Source: Porphyromonas gulae DSM 15663 | Lineage (GTDB): Bacteria > Bacteroidota > Bacteroidia > Bacteroidales > Porphyromonadaceae | Direction of reading: 5' to 3' | NCBI RefSeq assembly: GCF_000378065.1 | Contig: NZ_KB899147.1 | Coordinates: forward strand, 62,001 to 126,000 | Length of the DNA: 64,000 nt | Shown: positions 17,489 to 26,950 of the stretch, in pieces | How positions within the stretch are numbered: position 1 is the stretch's first letter | Layout of the letters: each line of letters begins with the position of its first letter | Translations under genes and position numbers: made by a program | Notes under the pieces: generated by a model | What the model was told of the DNA's origin: nothing | What the model saw: only the letters and a program-made list of their open reading frames with translations | The model's database searches: none

Positions 17489-19585
17489 ATGGATATGCTA
17501 TCGACCAAAATCACTTACCTGACTGGCGTAGGGCCGAAGCGGGCGGAAGTACTGAAAGAGGAAATAGAAGTACGTACCTATCTGGATCTTCTTCATTATT
17601 TCCCCTTTCGCTATGTCGATAGGAGTCGATTTTATGCCATACGGGAGATACGCTCCGATATGCCCTATATCCAGCTGCGCGGTGTCCTTCGCAACTTCTC
17701 CGAGGTGGGCGAAGGACGGCGCAAGCGGCTGACGGCTACCTTCTCTGACGGTACGGGAAGCATAGAGCTGGTTTGGTTCAAGGGGATCAAGTACATACGC
17801 GACAAGCTACAGGAAGGACGGCGATATATCGTTTTCGGCAAGCCTGCTTTCTTTGCTTCCGGCTATAACATAGCACATCCCGAAATAGATGCGGAGGAGA
17901 AGGCAGAGCAGGTAGCCGGCGGACTGACTCCGATTTATCACACCACAGAGCGAATGAAGAGTATGGGGCTGGGCAGCAAACAACTCCAGCAACTCCTGTA
18001 CGTACTCCTCAATCAGGTATCGGCTACACTGACGGAGACACTGCCGCCTTACATCCTTTCTTCTTATGGATTCGTCTCCTATCAGGAGGCCATCAGACAG
18101 ATTCATTTCCCTCAGGGGGTGGCACAGCTGGAAGCTGCCCGTACAAGACTCAAGTTCGAAGAGCTGTTCTATGTACAACTGCATCTGATCGGCAGCAAGC
18201 TGGAACGCAAGGCTCGCTTTCAGGGAATTGTTTTTGCCCAAGTAGGAGCCTTGTTCAATAGATTCTACAAGGAGCATCTGCCTTTCGAAATGACCGGCGC
18301 ACAGAAAAGGGTGGTACGGGAGATCCGGCAAGATACTCTCAGCGGACATCAAATGAACCGGCTGGTGCAGGGCGATGTGGGTAGCGGTAAAACTTTGGTA
18401 GCCTTGCTATCCATGCTGTTGGCTCTGGACAATGGCTGTCAGGCTTGCCTGATGGCTCCGACCGAAATTCTCGCCAGACAGCATCATCATACCCTGTCCG
18501 AGCTGCTGCGACCGCTTGGCGTAGAGGTCGGCTTGCTCATCGGAAGCTGTACTGCACGTCAGCGAGAACGCTTGCTCCCGTGTCTGGCCGATGGCTCGAT
18601 CTCCATCGTCGTCGGCACGCATGCCCTATTGGAGCAGGGAGTAGTCTTTCACCGTTTGGGAATGGCCGTCATAGACGAGCAGCACCGATTTGGTGTACAG
18701 CAGCGAGCACGTCTGTGGGAAAAGAACCTCGACACTCTGCCCCATATTCTGATTATGAGTGCCACCCCCATACCGCGTACCTTGGCCATGACGTTGTACG
18801 GCGATCTGGATATTTCCATCATCGACGAATTGCCTCCCGGCCGTAAGCCCATACAGACGCTCCACCACTTCGACAACGATATGGCACCGGTCTTTCGTTT
18901 CCTGCGATCTCAGCTTGCTGCCGGCCGGCAGGTGTATGTGGTGTATCCGATGATCGAGGGATCGGAGACGACCGATTTGAAAAATCTTGAGGATGGCTTC
19001 GAGCTGTTCTCTTCCATTTTCCCCGATGAGGGTGTGACGATGGTACACGGCAAGATGAAAGCCAAGGAAAAGGAGGCGCGTATGGCAGACTTCGTCAGCG
19101 GTCGCTCCCGTATCCTGTTGGCTACGACGGTTATCGAAGTCGGTGTGAATGTCCCCAATGCTACAGTGATGGTGGTGGAGAATGCCGATCGCTTCGGCCT
19201 GTCGCAGCTGCACCAGCTCAGAGGACGTGTAGGCCGCGGTGGAGAGCAGAGCTATTGCATCCTGATCACAGGAACGAAAACGGGAGAGGATTCGCGCCGG
19301 CGTATTCAGGTGATGGTGGAGACGAACGATGGATTCGAAATAGCAGAGGAAGATATGCGCCTTCGTGGTTTCGGCGACTTGGAGGGTACGCGCCAGAGCG
19401 GTCGTCAGATCAGCCTTCGGATAGCCAATCCTGCACGAGATACGGAGCTGATAGCCCTCTCCCGAAGTATAGCGGAGCGACTACTGGAGCGCGACCCCGA
19501 ACTTCGCCACCCTGACAATCAAATGCTCGCTCTTCGTCTGAATAAACTCTTCCCCAAGGAGGAAGACTGGAGCGTCATAAGTTAA
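17489..19585 (+). CDS. recG: ATP-dependent DNA helicase RecG
   Basis: 698 residues, normal length. It remodels stalled replication forks and branched DNA. The N-terminal wedge/OB part begins TYLTGVGPKRAEVLKEEIEV and has the OB fold IQLRGVLRNFSEVGEGRRKR. Helicase motifs: QGDVGSGKTLVALL (I), APTEILARQHH (Ia), DEQHRFGVQQR (II), SATPIPRTLAMTLYGDLD (III), ATTVIEVGVNVPNATVMVVE (V) and HQLRGRVGRG (VI). The start may be ATG 17489 or 17495; a short form without the first two residues is possible. Its stop overlaps the next gene by one base. Confidence 0.96.
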   Translation: MDMLSTKITYLTGVGPKRAEVLKEEIEVRTYLDLLHYFPFRYVDRSRFYAIREIRSDMPYIQLRGVLRNFSEVGEGRRKRLTATFSDGTGSIELVWFKGIKYIRDKLQEGRRYIVFGKPAFFASGYNIAHPEIDAEEKAEQVAGGLTPIYHTTERMKSMGLGSKQLQQLLYVLLNQVSATLTETLPPYILSSYGFVSYQEAIRQIHFPQGVAQLEAARTRLKFEELFYVQLHLIGSKLERKARFQGIVFAQVGALFNRFYKEHLPFEMTGAQKRVVREIRQDTLSGHQMNRLVQGDVGSGKTLVALLSMLLALDNGCQACLMAPTEILARQHHHTLSELLRPLGVEVGLLIGSCTARQRERLLPCLADGSISIVVGTHALLEQGVVFHRLGMAVIDEQHRFGVQQRARLWEKNLDTLPHILIMSATPIPRTLAMTLYGDLDISIIDELPPGRKPIQTLHHFDNDMAPVFRFLRSQLAAGRQVYVVYPMIEGSETTDLKNLEDGFELFSSIFPDEGVTMVHGKMKAKEKEARMADFVSGRSRILLATTVIEVGVNVPNATVMVVENADRFGLSQLHQLRGRVGRGGEQSYCILITGTKTGEDSRRRIQVMVETNDGFEIAEEDMRLRGFGDLEGTRQSGRQISLRIANPARDTELIALSRSIAERLLERDPELRHPDNQMLALRLNKLFPKEEDWSVIS

Positions 19586-20355
19586 TGGAGAGAAAAGAAT
19601 CGATGGACTACAATAATATAGCGGAAGCATTGCAGACATTCCGAACAGAGAAGGCATACCGGCATGCCCCTTTCCGTTCGTGCTTTTTCGATATGGACGG
19701 AGTGCTGTTCGATTCCATGCCCGCACATGCACGCAGTTGGGTGGAGGCTGCCGGAGAATACGGTATCGCTGCGGAGCCACTGGATTTTTATCGCTGGGAA
19801 GGGCAGAAGGGTAGCGATACCATCAAGATCCTGTTCGAACGGGGATACGGACGGCAGCCGACAGAAAAAGAAATAGCCGATATGTACGGACGCAAGAGCC
19901 AACTCTTCGCTTTGTATAACTCGGGAAACGTGATCGACGGTGCTCCGGCTCTGGTGTCGGATGTCTGTAGACAGGGCTTGCGTATCATGCTGGTGACGGG
20001 TTCGTCCCAGACCGATATATTGCAGCGTTTGCAAAGAGGTTATGGCGACAGCTTCGGGCCTGCGAATATGGTGACAGGTGCCGATGTACACCGTGGAAAA
20101 CCTCATCCGGAACCTTATCTCAAAGCGTTGGAATGTGTGGGGATGTCGCCTTCCGAGGCTTTTGTGGTAGAGAATGCTCCGCTGGGAGTTCGTGCAGCTG
20201 TCGATGCCGGTATCTTTACCATTGCGGTAAATACAGGTTGCTTGCCCGATGCCGATTTGTGGGATGCCGGTGCATCACTTGTCCTTCCCTCTATGGCTGT
20301 GCTTCGCTCGCTATTGGGAGCATTGCTTGCCGAATCTCGGACCTCTATGGCCTGA
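19585..20355 (+). CDS. HAD-superfamily phosphatase/phosphomutase-like hydrolase
   Basis: 256 residues. The catalytic motif I is FFDMDGVLFDSMP, followed by a helical cap (YGIAAEPLDFYRWEGQKGSDT), motif II in MLVTGSSQTDIL, the lysine of motif III in HRGKPHPEPYLKALE, and motif IV VVENAPLGVRAAVDAG. This is the beta-phosphoglucomutase/phosphoglycolate phosphatase subgroup; the substrate cannot be fixed. The ATG at 19585 overlaps the recG stop by one base, indicating translational coupling. Confidence 0.88.
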   Translation: MERKESMDYNNIAEALQTFRTEKAYRHAPFRSCFFDMDGVLFDSMPAHARSWVEAAGEYGIAAEPLDFYRWEGQKGSDTIKILFERGYGRQPTEKEIADMYGRKSQLFALYNSGNVIDGAPALVSDVCRQGLRIMLVTGSSQTDILQRLQRGYGDSFGPANMVTGADVHRGKPHPEPYLKALECVGMSPSEAFVVENAPLGVRAAVDAGIFTIAVNTGCLPDADLWDAGASLVLPSMAVLRSLLGALLAESRTSMA

Positions 20356-20528
20356 TTTTTTTCTTTGATTTTACACTCCACATTGGTCTCTTTTTGCCCC
20401 ATGAGCGGTCGCCATCGACAGGAGTGGGAACGGCTTGTGCTGAGGCTTGGTGAATCGATCAGAAGAATCCGGAAAGGATTACAATGTTCGTTCCAATGCC
20501 TTGCGCGGACGCAACTGCTATGATTTCA

Positions 20529-20536
20529 TAACTTTG
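20529..20536 (+). promoter_or_regulatory. -7 box of the sialidase gene
   Basis: TAACTTTG matches the Bacteroidota -7 consensus, 30 bases before the sialidase ATG. A TTG (20501-20503) lies 25 bases upstream, a loose -33 match. Confidence 0.5.
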
Positions 20537-20565
20537 ATTCCCAAAATGGTATAAAATTGTTTTCG

Positions 20566-22146
20566 ATGGCTAATAATACTCTTTTGGCGAGGACTCGGCG
20601 TTCTGTCTGCCTTGTCATTTTTTGTTGTCTTGTGGCGATGTTGCGCCTTACTGCACAGGAGGTAGCAGTGTGGGGAGACAAGCATGGTGTGGCACCCGAT
20701 CAGGCACATCGAACTTTGGTGAAAATAGTACTGAGCGAACCTCTGCCGCCGAATGCCAAACAGATCCGAATCAGTTACTCCTTTCCACAAGATACAAAGG
20801 ACAAAGTCACTGCCCTGTATCTCCTTGTGAGTGATTCTTTGGCAGTACGCGATCTGCCGGACTATAAAGGGCGAGTCTCCTACGATAGCTTCCCGATCTC
20901 AAAGGAAGATTGCTTCATGATTCTTTCTGTCGATTCTGTTGCCGGCCGCCGTTCCTTTTATCTGGCTGCGGATATAGGGCCTGTCACTTCCTTTTCCCGA
21001 TCCGACACACTGACTGCCCGTGTACAAGAGGTGGCTGTCGATGGCCGTCCTTTGCCGTTGAAAGAGCTGTCGCCTGCCTCCCGTAGGCTGTATAGGGGGT
21101 ATGAGGCTCTCTTTGTGCCCGGAGATGGCGGATCGCGCAACTACCGTATTCCGGCTATTTTGAAAACTTCCCAAGAGACGCTCATCGCGATGGCTGACAG
21201 ACGCAAGTATAATCAGACGGATCTGCCGGAGGATATAGATATAGTCATGCGGCGCAGTACGGACGGAGGGAGATCGTGGAGCGATCCACGAATCATCGTA
21301 CAGGGAGAGGGCCGCAATCATGGCTTTGGCGATGTAGCTCTCGTACAGACCAAGGCCGGAAAGCTCCTGATGATCTTCGTCGGCGGAGTAGGACTCTGGC
21401 AGTCCACCCCCGATCGTCCCCAACGAACTTATGTGTCGGAGAGTCGGGACGAAGGCCTCACCTGGTCTCCTCCTCGGGATATAACCCATTTCATCTTCGG
21501 CAAGGATTGTGCCGATCCGGGACGCAGTCGCTGGTTGGCCTCCTTTTGTGCTTCGGGACAAGGGCTTGTGCTGCCATCCGGTCGTATCATGTTTGTGGCT
21601 GCCATCCGCGAATCAGGGCAGGAGTACGTCCTGAACAACTATGTCCTCTATAGCGACGACGAGGGCACCACTTGGCACCTGTCCGACTGTGCATACCACC
21701 GTGGCGATGAGGCAAAGCTCTCATTGATGCCCGATGGCAGGGTACTGATGAGCGTACGCAATCAGGGACGGCAGGAGAGCCGACAGCGTTTCTTCGCTCT
21801 CTCTTCCGACGATGGCCTTACTTGGGAGAGAGCCAAGCAGTTCGAGGGCATCCATGACCCCGGCTGCAATGGGGCTATGCTTCAGGTGGAGCGGAGCGGA
21901 AGGAATCAAATGCTGCACTCCCTGCCTCTCGGCCCGGATGGACGTCGCGATGGAGCGGTCTATCTCTTCGATCATACCTCCGGCCGCTGGTCTACCCCCG
22001 TAGTCGTCAATTCGGGATCGAGTGCCTACTCGGATATGACTCTACTGGCGGATGGAACGATCGGCTATTTCGTCGAAGAAGACGATGAGATCTCATTGGT
22101 TTTCATTCGGTTCGCCCTGGACGATCTCTTTGATGCCGGACAATGA
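20566..22146 (+). CDS. nanH: Sialidase (exo-alpha-sialidase)
   Basis: 526 residues from ATG 20566, matching the length I recall for P. gingivalis SiaPG. The N-terminal signal segment is SVCLVIFCCLVAMLRLTAQE, followed by a beta-sandwich domain and the six-bladed propeller. The arginine-bearing YRIP motif (GDGGSRNYRIPAILKT) and four Asp boxes are visible: STDGGRSW, SRDEGLTW, SDDEGTTW and SSDDGLTW. It removes terminal sialic acid from host glycoproteins, feeding the cell and modifying virulence. There is no type IX tail. The N-terminal third differs clearly from the W83 protein as I recall it, while the propeller is nearly the same. Three extra codons are open upstream. Confidence 0.95.
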   Translation: MANNTLLARTRRSVCLVIFCCLVAMLRLTAQEVAVWGDKHGVAPDQAHRTLVKIVLSEPLPPNAKQIRISYSFPQDTKDKVTALYLLVSDSLAVRDLPDYKGRVSYDSFPISKEDCFMILSVDSVAGRRSFYLAADIGPVTSFSRSDTLTARVQEVAVDGRPLPLKELSPASRRLYRGYEALFVPGDGGSRNYRIPAILKTSQETLIAMADRRKYNQTDLPEDIDIVMRRSTDGGRSWSDPRIIVQGEGRNHGFGDVALVQTKAGKLLMIFVGGVGLWQSTPDRPQRTYVSESRDEGLTWSPPRDITHFIFGKDCADPGRSRWLASFCASGQGLVLPSGRIMFVAAIRESGQEYVLNNYVLYSDDEGTTWHLSDCAYHRGDEAKLSLMPDGRVLMSVRNQGRQESRQRFFALSSDDGLTWERAKQFEGIHDPGCNGAMLQVERSGRNQMLHSLPLGPDGRRDGAVYLFDHTSGRWSTPVVVNSGSSAYSDMTLLADGTIGYFVEEDDEISLVFIRFALDDLFDAGQ

Positions 22147-22527
22147 GAATGGTGCATTTTTTATCGAGTTTTTCTTAGGGCTGCCGTTGGAGGACAGCTC
22201 TACTATCGAGTCAATATCCATCAACCGCTATCCCACCGATACGAGCCAAAAAACCTCTGATTGTGGCGCGTCTTTTCTGAAGAAGGTGGTGCCGGAATTT
22301 TTTCGTTTTGGTTCGAGATTTTTTTACTTCTCGCGCCAAAGTGAAAAAGTTTACGCGCCACGTTTTCCCAGACTGCAAACGCAAAAAATCCGGCGCGTAA
22401 ACCAATCGGCTGTGAGATGATGCCTGCTACACTTTTCGGCGGATTGATTTTTCCATCGTCATCGTCTTGTGGTGTTCGTATAAGGCTATGAATGTTGCAC
22501 GGTGTGTCTGTTGTACCTATAATAATT
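22147..22527. other. Intergenic region with AT-rich repeat-like block
   Basis: About 380 bases without a gene. A block at 22290-22400 has ttttcgttttggttcgag and cgcgccacgttttcccagac, and is similar in order and wording to a block at 47975-48060 (agttttggttcggg, ccacgtttttctgaactg). Inverted gcgcgtaaac/gtttacgcgc motifs sit at 22350-22359 and 22393-22402. It may be a decayed repeat element. Confidence 0.4.
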
Positions 22528-22535
22528 TATCTTTG
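22528..22535 (+). promoter_or_regulatory. -7 box
   Basis: TATCTTTG matches the Bacteroidota -7 consensus, 25 bases before the ATG at 22561, and supports that start over the longer open frame from 22492. Confidence 0.5.
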
Positions 22536-22560
22536 CGGTATATCAAATTATGCAAGACTC

Positions 22561-23487
22561 ATGATAATACGGTGTCTTATCGGTCGGCCGAGAACCATCC
22601 TGTTCGGATTGATATTCGCGGCAAGTCTTTCTTATGCAACGGCACAAGAGAAAAAGGATACTCTCTCTACGGCTCAGCCTGTGCCCAATATCAGCAAGGT
22701 GGAGCAGACGCCCCTCCTCTCCGTTGATCACCCCGTCCTGCCTGCTTCTTTTCATAATCCTCGTCCGCTGCAAGGAATTCGGGACAGACATCTTTCCGAT
22801 GCTTTGCTCAATGGATTGAAGCCTCATCGCTCATCTTTGCGATTGAACGATGAGCTCGACTTCACGGCAGAACGCCGGGATTTCGTATCCCCCCTCTTGC
22901 AAACTCGCCACGCTGCCGGTGTCTTTTCTTGGCGACCGACCGACCGGATGCGTTTTTATACATCCGGCAATATCGGTCTTGGTCATGATTTATTGACCGG
23001 TGTACGCAAGGACTTTGGATGGAATGCCGGTGCCGATTTTTTGCTGAGTCAAAATCTTACGGCGCATATTCAAGGCGGTTGGCAGCAGAACTTCGGTTTT
23101 ATGCCTATGAGGACTGTCTGTGGTCAATTCCGCTGGCAAGCCACCGATAGGTTGAGTTTTACCACCGGTGTCGATTATCGACAGGTGCAGTGGAATGCTT
23201 TCGATAATAGAACGCTCTCGCTCGGGGGCACTGCTCGATACGAATTGATAGACAATGTCTTTATCAATGGATTCGGCACTTATCCTCTCTACAGTAGTAC
23301 GCGCTCAGGACTCAATATGGCGGTGCCGATGCATGGATTCGGCCCTCAGTACGGTGGTTCGATCGAGCTGAAGGTCTCCGAACGATTCGGTTTTGCCGTC
23401 GGGGCAGAGCGCGAATACAATATCTGGACTCGCCGGTGGGAAACGCATTACTTTGCTTATCCCGTATTCTATGGTGATAAGAAGTAG
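22561..23487 (+). CDS. Secreted outer-membrane beta-barrel-like protein
   Basis: 308 residues from ATG 22561, which gives a good signal peptide (RPRTILFGLIFAASLSYATA, cut before QEKKD). The remainder has alternating aromatic/glycine beta-strands (RMRFYTSGNIGLGHDLLTG, FGWNAGADFLLSQNLTAHIQ, GFGPQYGGSIELKVSERFGF) and ends THYFAYPVFYGDKK, typical of Bacteroidota barrels. No named family recognised. It lies upstream of the SIMPL-domain gene with a gap of 28 bases and may share its transcript. Confidence 0.7.
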   Translation: MIIRCLIGRPRTILFGLIFAASLSYATAQEKKDTLSTAQPVPNISKVEQTPLLSVDHPVLPASFHNPRPLQGIRDRHLSDALLNGLKPHRSSLRLNDELDFTAERRDFVSPLLQTRHAAGVFSWRPTDRMRFYTSGNIGLGHDLLTGVRKDFGWNAGADFLLSQNLTAHIQGGWQQNFGFMPMRTVCGQFRWQATDRLSFTTGVDYRQVQWNAFDNRTLSLGGTARYELIDNVFINGFGTYPLYSSTRSGLNMAVPMHGFGPQYGGSIELKVSERFGFAVGAEREYNIWTRRWETHYFAYPVFYGDKK

Positions 23488-23515
23488 TAATATACAATCA
23501 ATACAGTGCTTTGTG

Positions 23516-24253
23516 ATGAAAAAAGAAAAACTTTGGATTACGATCGTCGCCGGATTGGCTTTCGTATTGGGCCTTTATGCTCTTGGTCGCAGTGTCGCTC
23601 AGCTACGTCGCTCTCAGCCTTCGGTGATTGTGACCGGTATGGCCGAGCGTAATTTCAAATCCGATCTGATCGTTTGGAGTGCTTCATACCAGCTCCAGAT
23701 GATGGATATCGAATCGGCCTACAAGGCTTTGAAGGAAAAACAGATATTGGTGGCAGACTATTTGAAAAGCAAGCAGCTGCCGGATTCGTCTTATATCTTC
23801 TCAAGCGTAGCCATCTCTAAAGAGTACAACTATTATTACGATCCGCGGCAGGAACAAAACGTCAGGACCTTTGCCGGATATCTGCTCAGCCAGACAGCTA
23901 CGGTGACCTCACAGGACATCGAACATGTGGAGAAAATATCTCGCGATATAACGGAGCTGATCAATCAGGGGGTAGAGATTACCTCCAACCATCCGGCCTA
24001 TTACTACACCAAGCTCAATGATCTGAAGGTGGAGATGCTGCGCAATGCTTCCGAAGACGCTTTCAATCGTGCTTCGGTCATTGCCGAAGGGAGCGGTTCT
24101 TCCGTAGGCAAGATGCTATCTTCTTCGATGGGTGTGTTCCAGATAGTGGGACTCAACTCGAACGAAGATTACAGCTGGGGCGGTTCGTTCAATACATCTT
24201 CCAAGATGAAGACAGCGAGCATAACGGTTAAGGCTTCTTTCGCTTTGAGGTGA
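23516..24253 (+). CDS. SIMPL-domain (DUF541) protein
   Basis: 245 residues from ATG 23516; the open frame runs further upstream but overlaps the preceding gene. An N-terminal membrane anchor (LWITIVAGLAFVLGLYALGR) is followed by the SIMPL/DUF541 pattern: VIVTGMAERNFKSDLIVWSA, ALKEKQILVADYLKSKQLPD, ATVTSQDIEHVEKISRDITE and KTASITVKASFALR. It is probably periplasmic. Members of this family are linked to envelope or oxidative stress; the biochemical role is unknown. Confidence 0.8.
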   Translation: MKKEKLWITIVAGLAFVLGLYALGRSVAQLRRSQPSVIVTGMAERNFKSDLIVWSASYQLQMMDIESAYKALKEKQILVADYLKSKQLPDSSYIFSSVAISKEYNYYYDPRQEQNVRTFAGYLLSQTATVTSQDIEHVEKISRDITELINQGVEITSNHPAYYYTKLNDLKVEMLRNASEDAFNRASVIAEGSGSSVGKMLSSSMGVFQIVGLNSNEDYSWGGSFNTSSKMKTASITVKASFALR

Positions 24254-24296
24254 GCTTTATTCCCCGTCCACATCATTCAATTATATTCCATAAAAA

Positions 24297-25211
24297 ATGA
24301 AGCATATCGTATCTATTGACCAGTGTTCGGCCGAGGACATTCTTCGCATTCTCGATCGGGCAGAGCTATTCGAAAAGAATCCTAATCGGCACCTTTTGGA
24401 AGGTAAGGTCGTAGCCACTCTCTTCTTTGAGCCTTCGACCCGTACACGCCTGAGCTTTGAGACGGCTGTGAACCGTCTCGGAGGCCGTATCATCGGTTTT
24501 TCGGATGCATCCACCTCCAGCTCTACGAAAGGCGAATCGCTCAAGGATACCATTTCCATGGTGGGCAACTATGCCGATCTGATTATTATGCGCCACTATC
24601 TGGAAGGGGCGGCTCGTTATGCTTCGGAGGTAAGCCGTGTGCCGGTAGTCAATGCCGGCGATGGAGCCAACCAGCATCCTTCACAGACTTTGCTCGATCT
24701 CTATTCGATTCGCAAGACGCAGGGCACTCTCTACGATACGACCATAGCTATGGTAGGTGACCTTAAGTACGGGCGCACCATCCACTCCCTGATAGAGGGT
24801 ATGTCGCACTTCCGTCCTCGCTTTATCTTCGTTGCTCCCGAAGAGCTGTCTCTTCCTGAAGAATACAAGCAGTTTTGTCGAGAGCATGATCTGCCTTATA
24901 TGGAAACCAAACATTTCGACGAGGAGGTGATCAATAACTGCGATATTCTCTATATGACGCGTGTACAACGCGAGCGATTCACGGATATGGAGGAATATGA
25001 ACGGGTCAAAGATGTCTATGTGCTGACCAACGATATGCTATCCGACAGCCGTCCGAATCTGCGCGTACTGCATCCACTTCCTCGTGTGGGGGAGATTGCC
25101 TACGATGTGGATGACAATCCTAAGGCCTACTTTATCCGGCAAGCACTGAACGGACTTTATACGAGGCAGTCCATTATTTGTGAAGTGCTCGGCATAGACG
25201 TTGCAAACTAA
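24297..25211 (+). CDS. pyrB: Aspartate carbamoyltransferase catalytic chain
   Basis: 304 residues. It condenses carbamoyl phosphate and aspartate in pyrimidine synthesis. Motifs seen: the carbamoyl-phosphate site [47 protein letters not shown], and the aspartate-binding MTRVQRERF and [10 protein letters not shown]. The regulatory chain gene pyrI follows after 12 bases, so the enzyme should be the enterobacterial-type allosteric holoenzyme. Confidence 0.97.
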   Translation: MKHIVSIDQCSAEDILRILDRAELFEKNPNRHLLEGKVVATLFFEPSTRTRLSFETAVNRLGGRIIGFSDASTSSSTKGESLKDTISMVGNYADLIIMRHYLEGAARYASEVSRVPVVNAGDGANQHPSQTLLDLYSIRKTQGTLYDTTIAMVGDLKYGRTIHSLIEGMSHFRPRFIFVAPEELSLPEEYKQFCREHDLPYMETKHFDEEVINNCDILYMTRVQRERFTDMEEYERVKDVYVLTNDMLSDSRPNLRVLHPLPRVGEIAYDVDDNPKAYFIRQALNGLYTRQSIICEVLGIDVAN

Positions 25212-25223
25212 GCAGATATTGTG

Positions 25224-25679
25224 ATGAAAAAGGAAGAAATGCTCGTCGCCGCGATTAGAAACGGCATCGTGATAGACCATATCCCCCCGACAAAGTTGTT
25301 CAAAGTGGCTACGCTCTTGCAGCTGGATGATTTGGACAAGCGGATCACCATCGGCAACAATCTGCGCAGTCGGAGCCATGGGTCGAAGGGGGTTATCAAG
25401 ATAGAGGATAAAACGTTCGACGAGGAGGAATTGAACCGTATCGCCCTTATTGCCCCGAATGTACGTCTGAACATTATTCGGGACTATGAAGTTGTAGAAA
25501 AACGTCAGGTGGAAGTCCCACACGAGATTGTGGGGCTCGTCCGTTGTCCGAATCCGAAGTGTATTACGAACAACGAACTGATGCAAACCCGATTCCGTGT
25601 GATCGATGCCGAACAGTGTACGCTCCGATGCGACTATTGCGAGCGAAAGCTCTCCAATGAACGTATCGAACTGCTATAG
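25224..25679 (+). CDS. pyrI: Aspartate carbamoyltransferase regulatory chain
   Basis: 151 residues. It binds nucleotide effectors and zinc, and joins the catalytic trimers. The N-terminal nucleotide domain has VAAIRNGIVIDHIPPTKLFK. The C-terminal zinc domain has the four cysteines in VRCPNPKCITN and CTLRCDYCERK. I take ATG 25224; an in-frame GTG at 25221 is one codon earlier. It is cotranscribed with pyrB. Confidence 0.96.
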   Translation: MKKEEMLVAAIRNGIVIDHIPPTKLFKVATLLQLDDLDKRITIGNNLRSRSHGSKGVIKIEDKTFDEEELNRIALIAPNVRLNIIRDYEVVEKRQVEVPHEIVGLVRCPNPKCITNNELMQTRFRVIDAEQCTLRCDYCERKLSNERIELL

Positions 25680-25707
25680 TTCGCGTAACTTTTCCAAGAA
25701 CAAAACA

Positions 25708-26295
25708 ATGAGACAAGATTGGAAACCCGGCACACTTATCTATCCGCTACCGGCCATATTGGTGAGTTGCGGCTCTCGGCCGGAGGATTATAATTTGCTT
25801 ACGGCCAGTTGGGTGGGGACGATATGCAGCCAGCCACCTATGTGCTATGTCAGTATTCGTCCGGAACGTCACTCCCATGCTCTCGTCAAGGAAAGTGGCG
25901 AGTTCGGTCTGAACCTGACTACGGTCGGCATGGCCAGACAGACGGACTGGTGCGGTGTTCGTTCGGGCAAGGACTATGACAAGTTTGCCGAGACAGGCCT
26001 TACCGTGGAACCTGCCAAGCTGATCAAAGCTCCTCTGGTGGCCGAATCGCCGGTCAGCATAGAGTGCAAGGTACGACAGATCATTCCACTCGGTAGCCAT
26101 GACATGTTTATGGCCGATGTGGTCAATGTGCGTGCCGACCAACAATATATCGACCCGGAGACAGGTTCTTTCGATATGGAGAAAGCAAACCTGCTGGCAT
26201 ATTCGCATGGCGAATACTTCTCGCTTGGGGACTTTCTCGGCTATTTCGGCTGGTCGGTCAAGAAAGACAAAACGCCTGTCAGACGTCGTAAGTAG
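25708..26295 (+). CDS. Flavin reductase-like FMN-binding protein
   Basis: 195 residues from ATG 25708. It has the flavin-reductase-like split beta-barrel pattern: YPLPAILVSCGSRPEDYNLL, TASWVGTICSQPPMCYVSIR, SHALVKESGEFGLNLTTVGM and VSIECKVRQIIPLGSHDMFM. Bacteroidota carry such small FMN proteins of unknown partner; it may reduce flavin or be part of a flavoredoxin-type system. It starts about 30 bases after pyrI on the same strand. Confidence 0.85.
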   Translation: MRQDWKPGTLIYPLPAILVSCGSRPEDYNLLTASWVGTICSQPPMCYVSIRPERHSHALVKESGEFGLNLTTVGMARQTDWCGVRSGKDYDKFAETGLTVEPAKLIKAPLVAESPVSIECKVRQIIPLGSHDMFMADVVNVRADQQYIDPETGSFDMEKANLLAYSHGEYFSLGDFLGYFGWSVKKDKTPVRRRK

Positions 26296-26332
26296 CACAT
26301 TCTGATAAACCTAATAGTAACGTAAACATAGA

Positions 26333-26929
26333 ATGAATATGAAAAAAGGAACAGTAATCATCATTGCCATTATTGCAGTTTTTGTACTGCTATTTAGCTG
26401 GGGTGTGGTCAAATACAACAGTTTTGTGGACAAGCAGGAAGCCGTCAATACGGCTTGGAGTCAAGTGGAAAACCAATATCAACGTCGTTTGGACTTGATC
26501 CCGAATCTCGTAGAGACCGTCAAAGGCTATGCCGCTCACGAGAGCGAAACGCTTACTGCCGTGATCGAAGCACGTAGCAAAGCCACTGCTACGAATATCA
26601 ATGCCGACAATCTGACAGAAGAGAACTTGGCCAAGTTTCAGCAGTCGCAGGATCAGCTATCGAGTGCCTTGTCCCGTTTGATGGTCGTAGTAGAGCGTTA
26701 CCCCGATCTCAAGGCTAACCAGAACTTCCGCGATCTGCAAGTGCAACTTGAGGGTACGGAAAACAGAATCACGGTAGCACGTCAGGACTTCAATGCCATA
26801 GCCAAGACATATAACGTGGCTGTGCGCAGATTCCCGGCCAATATCATTGCCGGTATGATGAACTTCGATCAGCGTCCCTATTTCAAGGCTGATGAAGGTG
26901 CAGAGAAGGCTCCTCAAGTAAAATTCTAA
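26333..26929 (+). CDS. lemA: LemA family protein
   Basis: 198 residues with one N-terminal membrane helix (GTVIIIAIIAVFVLLFSWGV) and a helical bundle carrying the family signature NTAWSQVENQYQRRLDLIPN followed by LVETVKGYAAHESETL. The C-terminal part is NAIAKTYNVAVRRFPANIIA. A second start is ATG 26339. The next gene encodes a TPM-domain protein, a very common pairing in bacteria; the function is unclear but envelope-related. Confidence 0.92.
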   Translation: MNMKKGTVIIIAIIAVFVLLFSWGVVKYNSFVDKQEAVNTAWSQVENQYQRRLDLIPNLVETVKGYAAHESETLTAVIEARSKATATNINADNLTEENLAKFQQSQDQLSSALSRLMVVVERYPDLKANQNFRDLQVQLEGTENRITVARQDFNAIAKTYNVAVRRFPANIIAGMMNFDQRPYFKADEGAEKAPQVKF

Positions 26930-26950
26930 TCCTCTTTTTCGCTCTTGCGA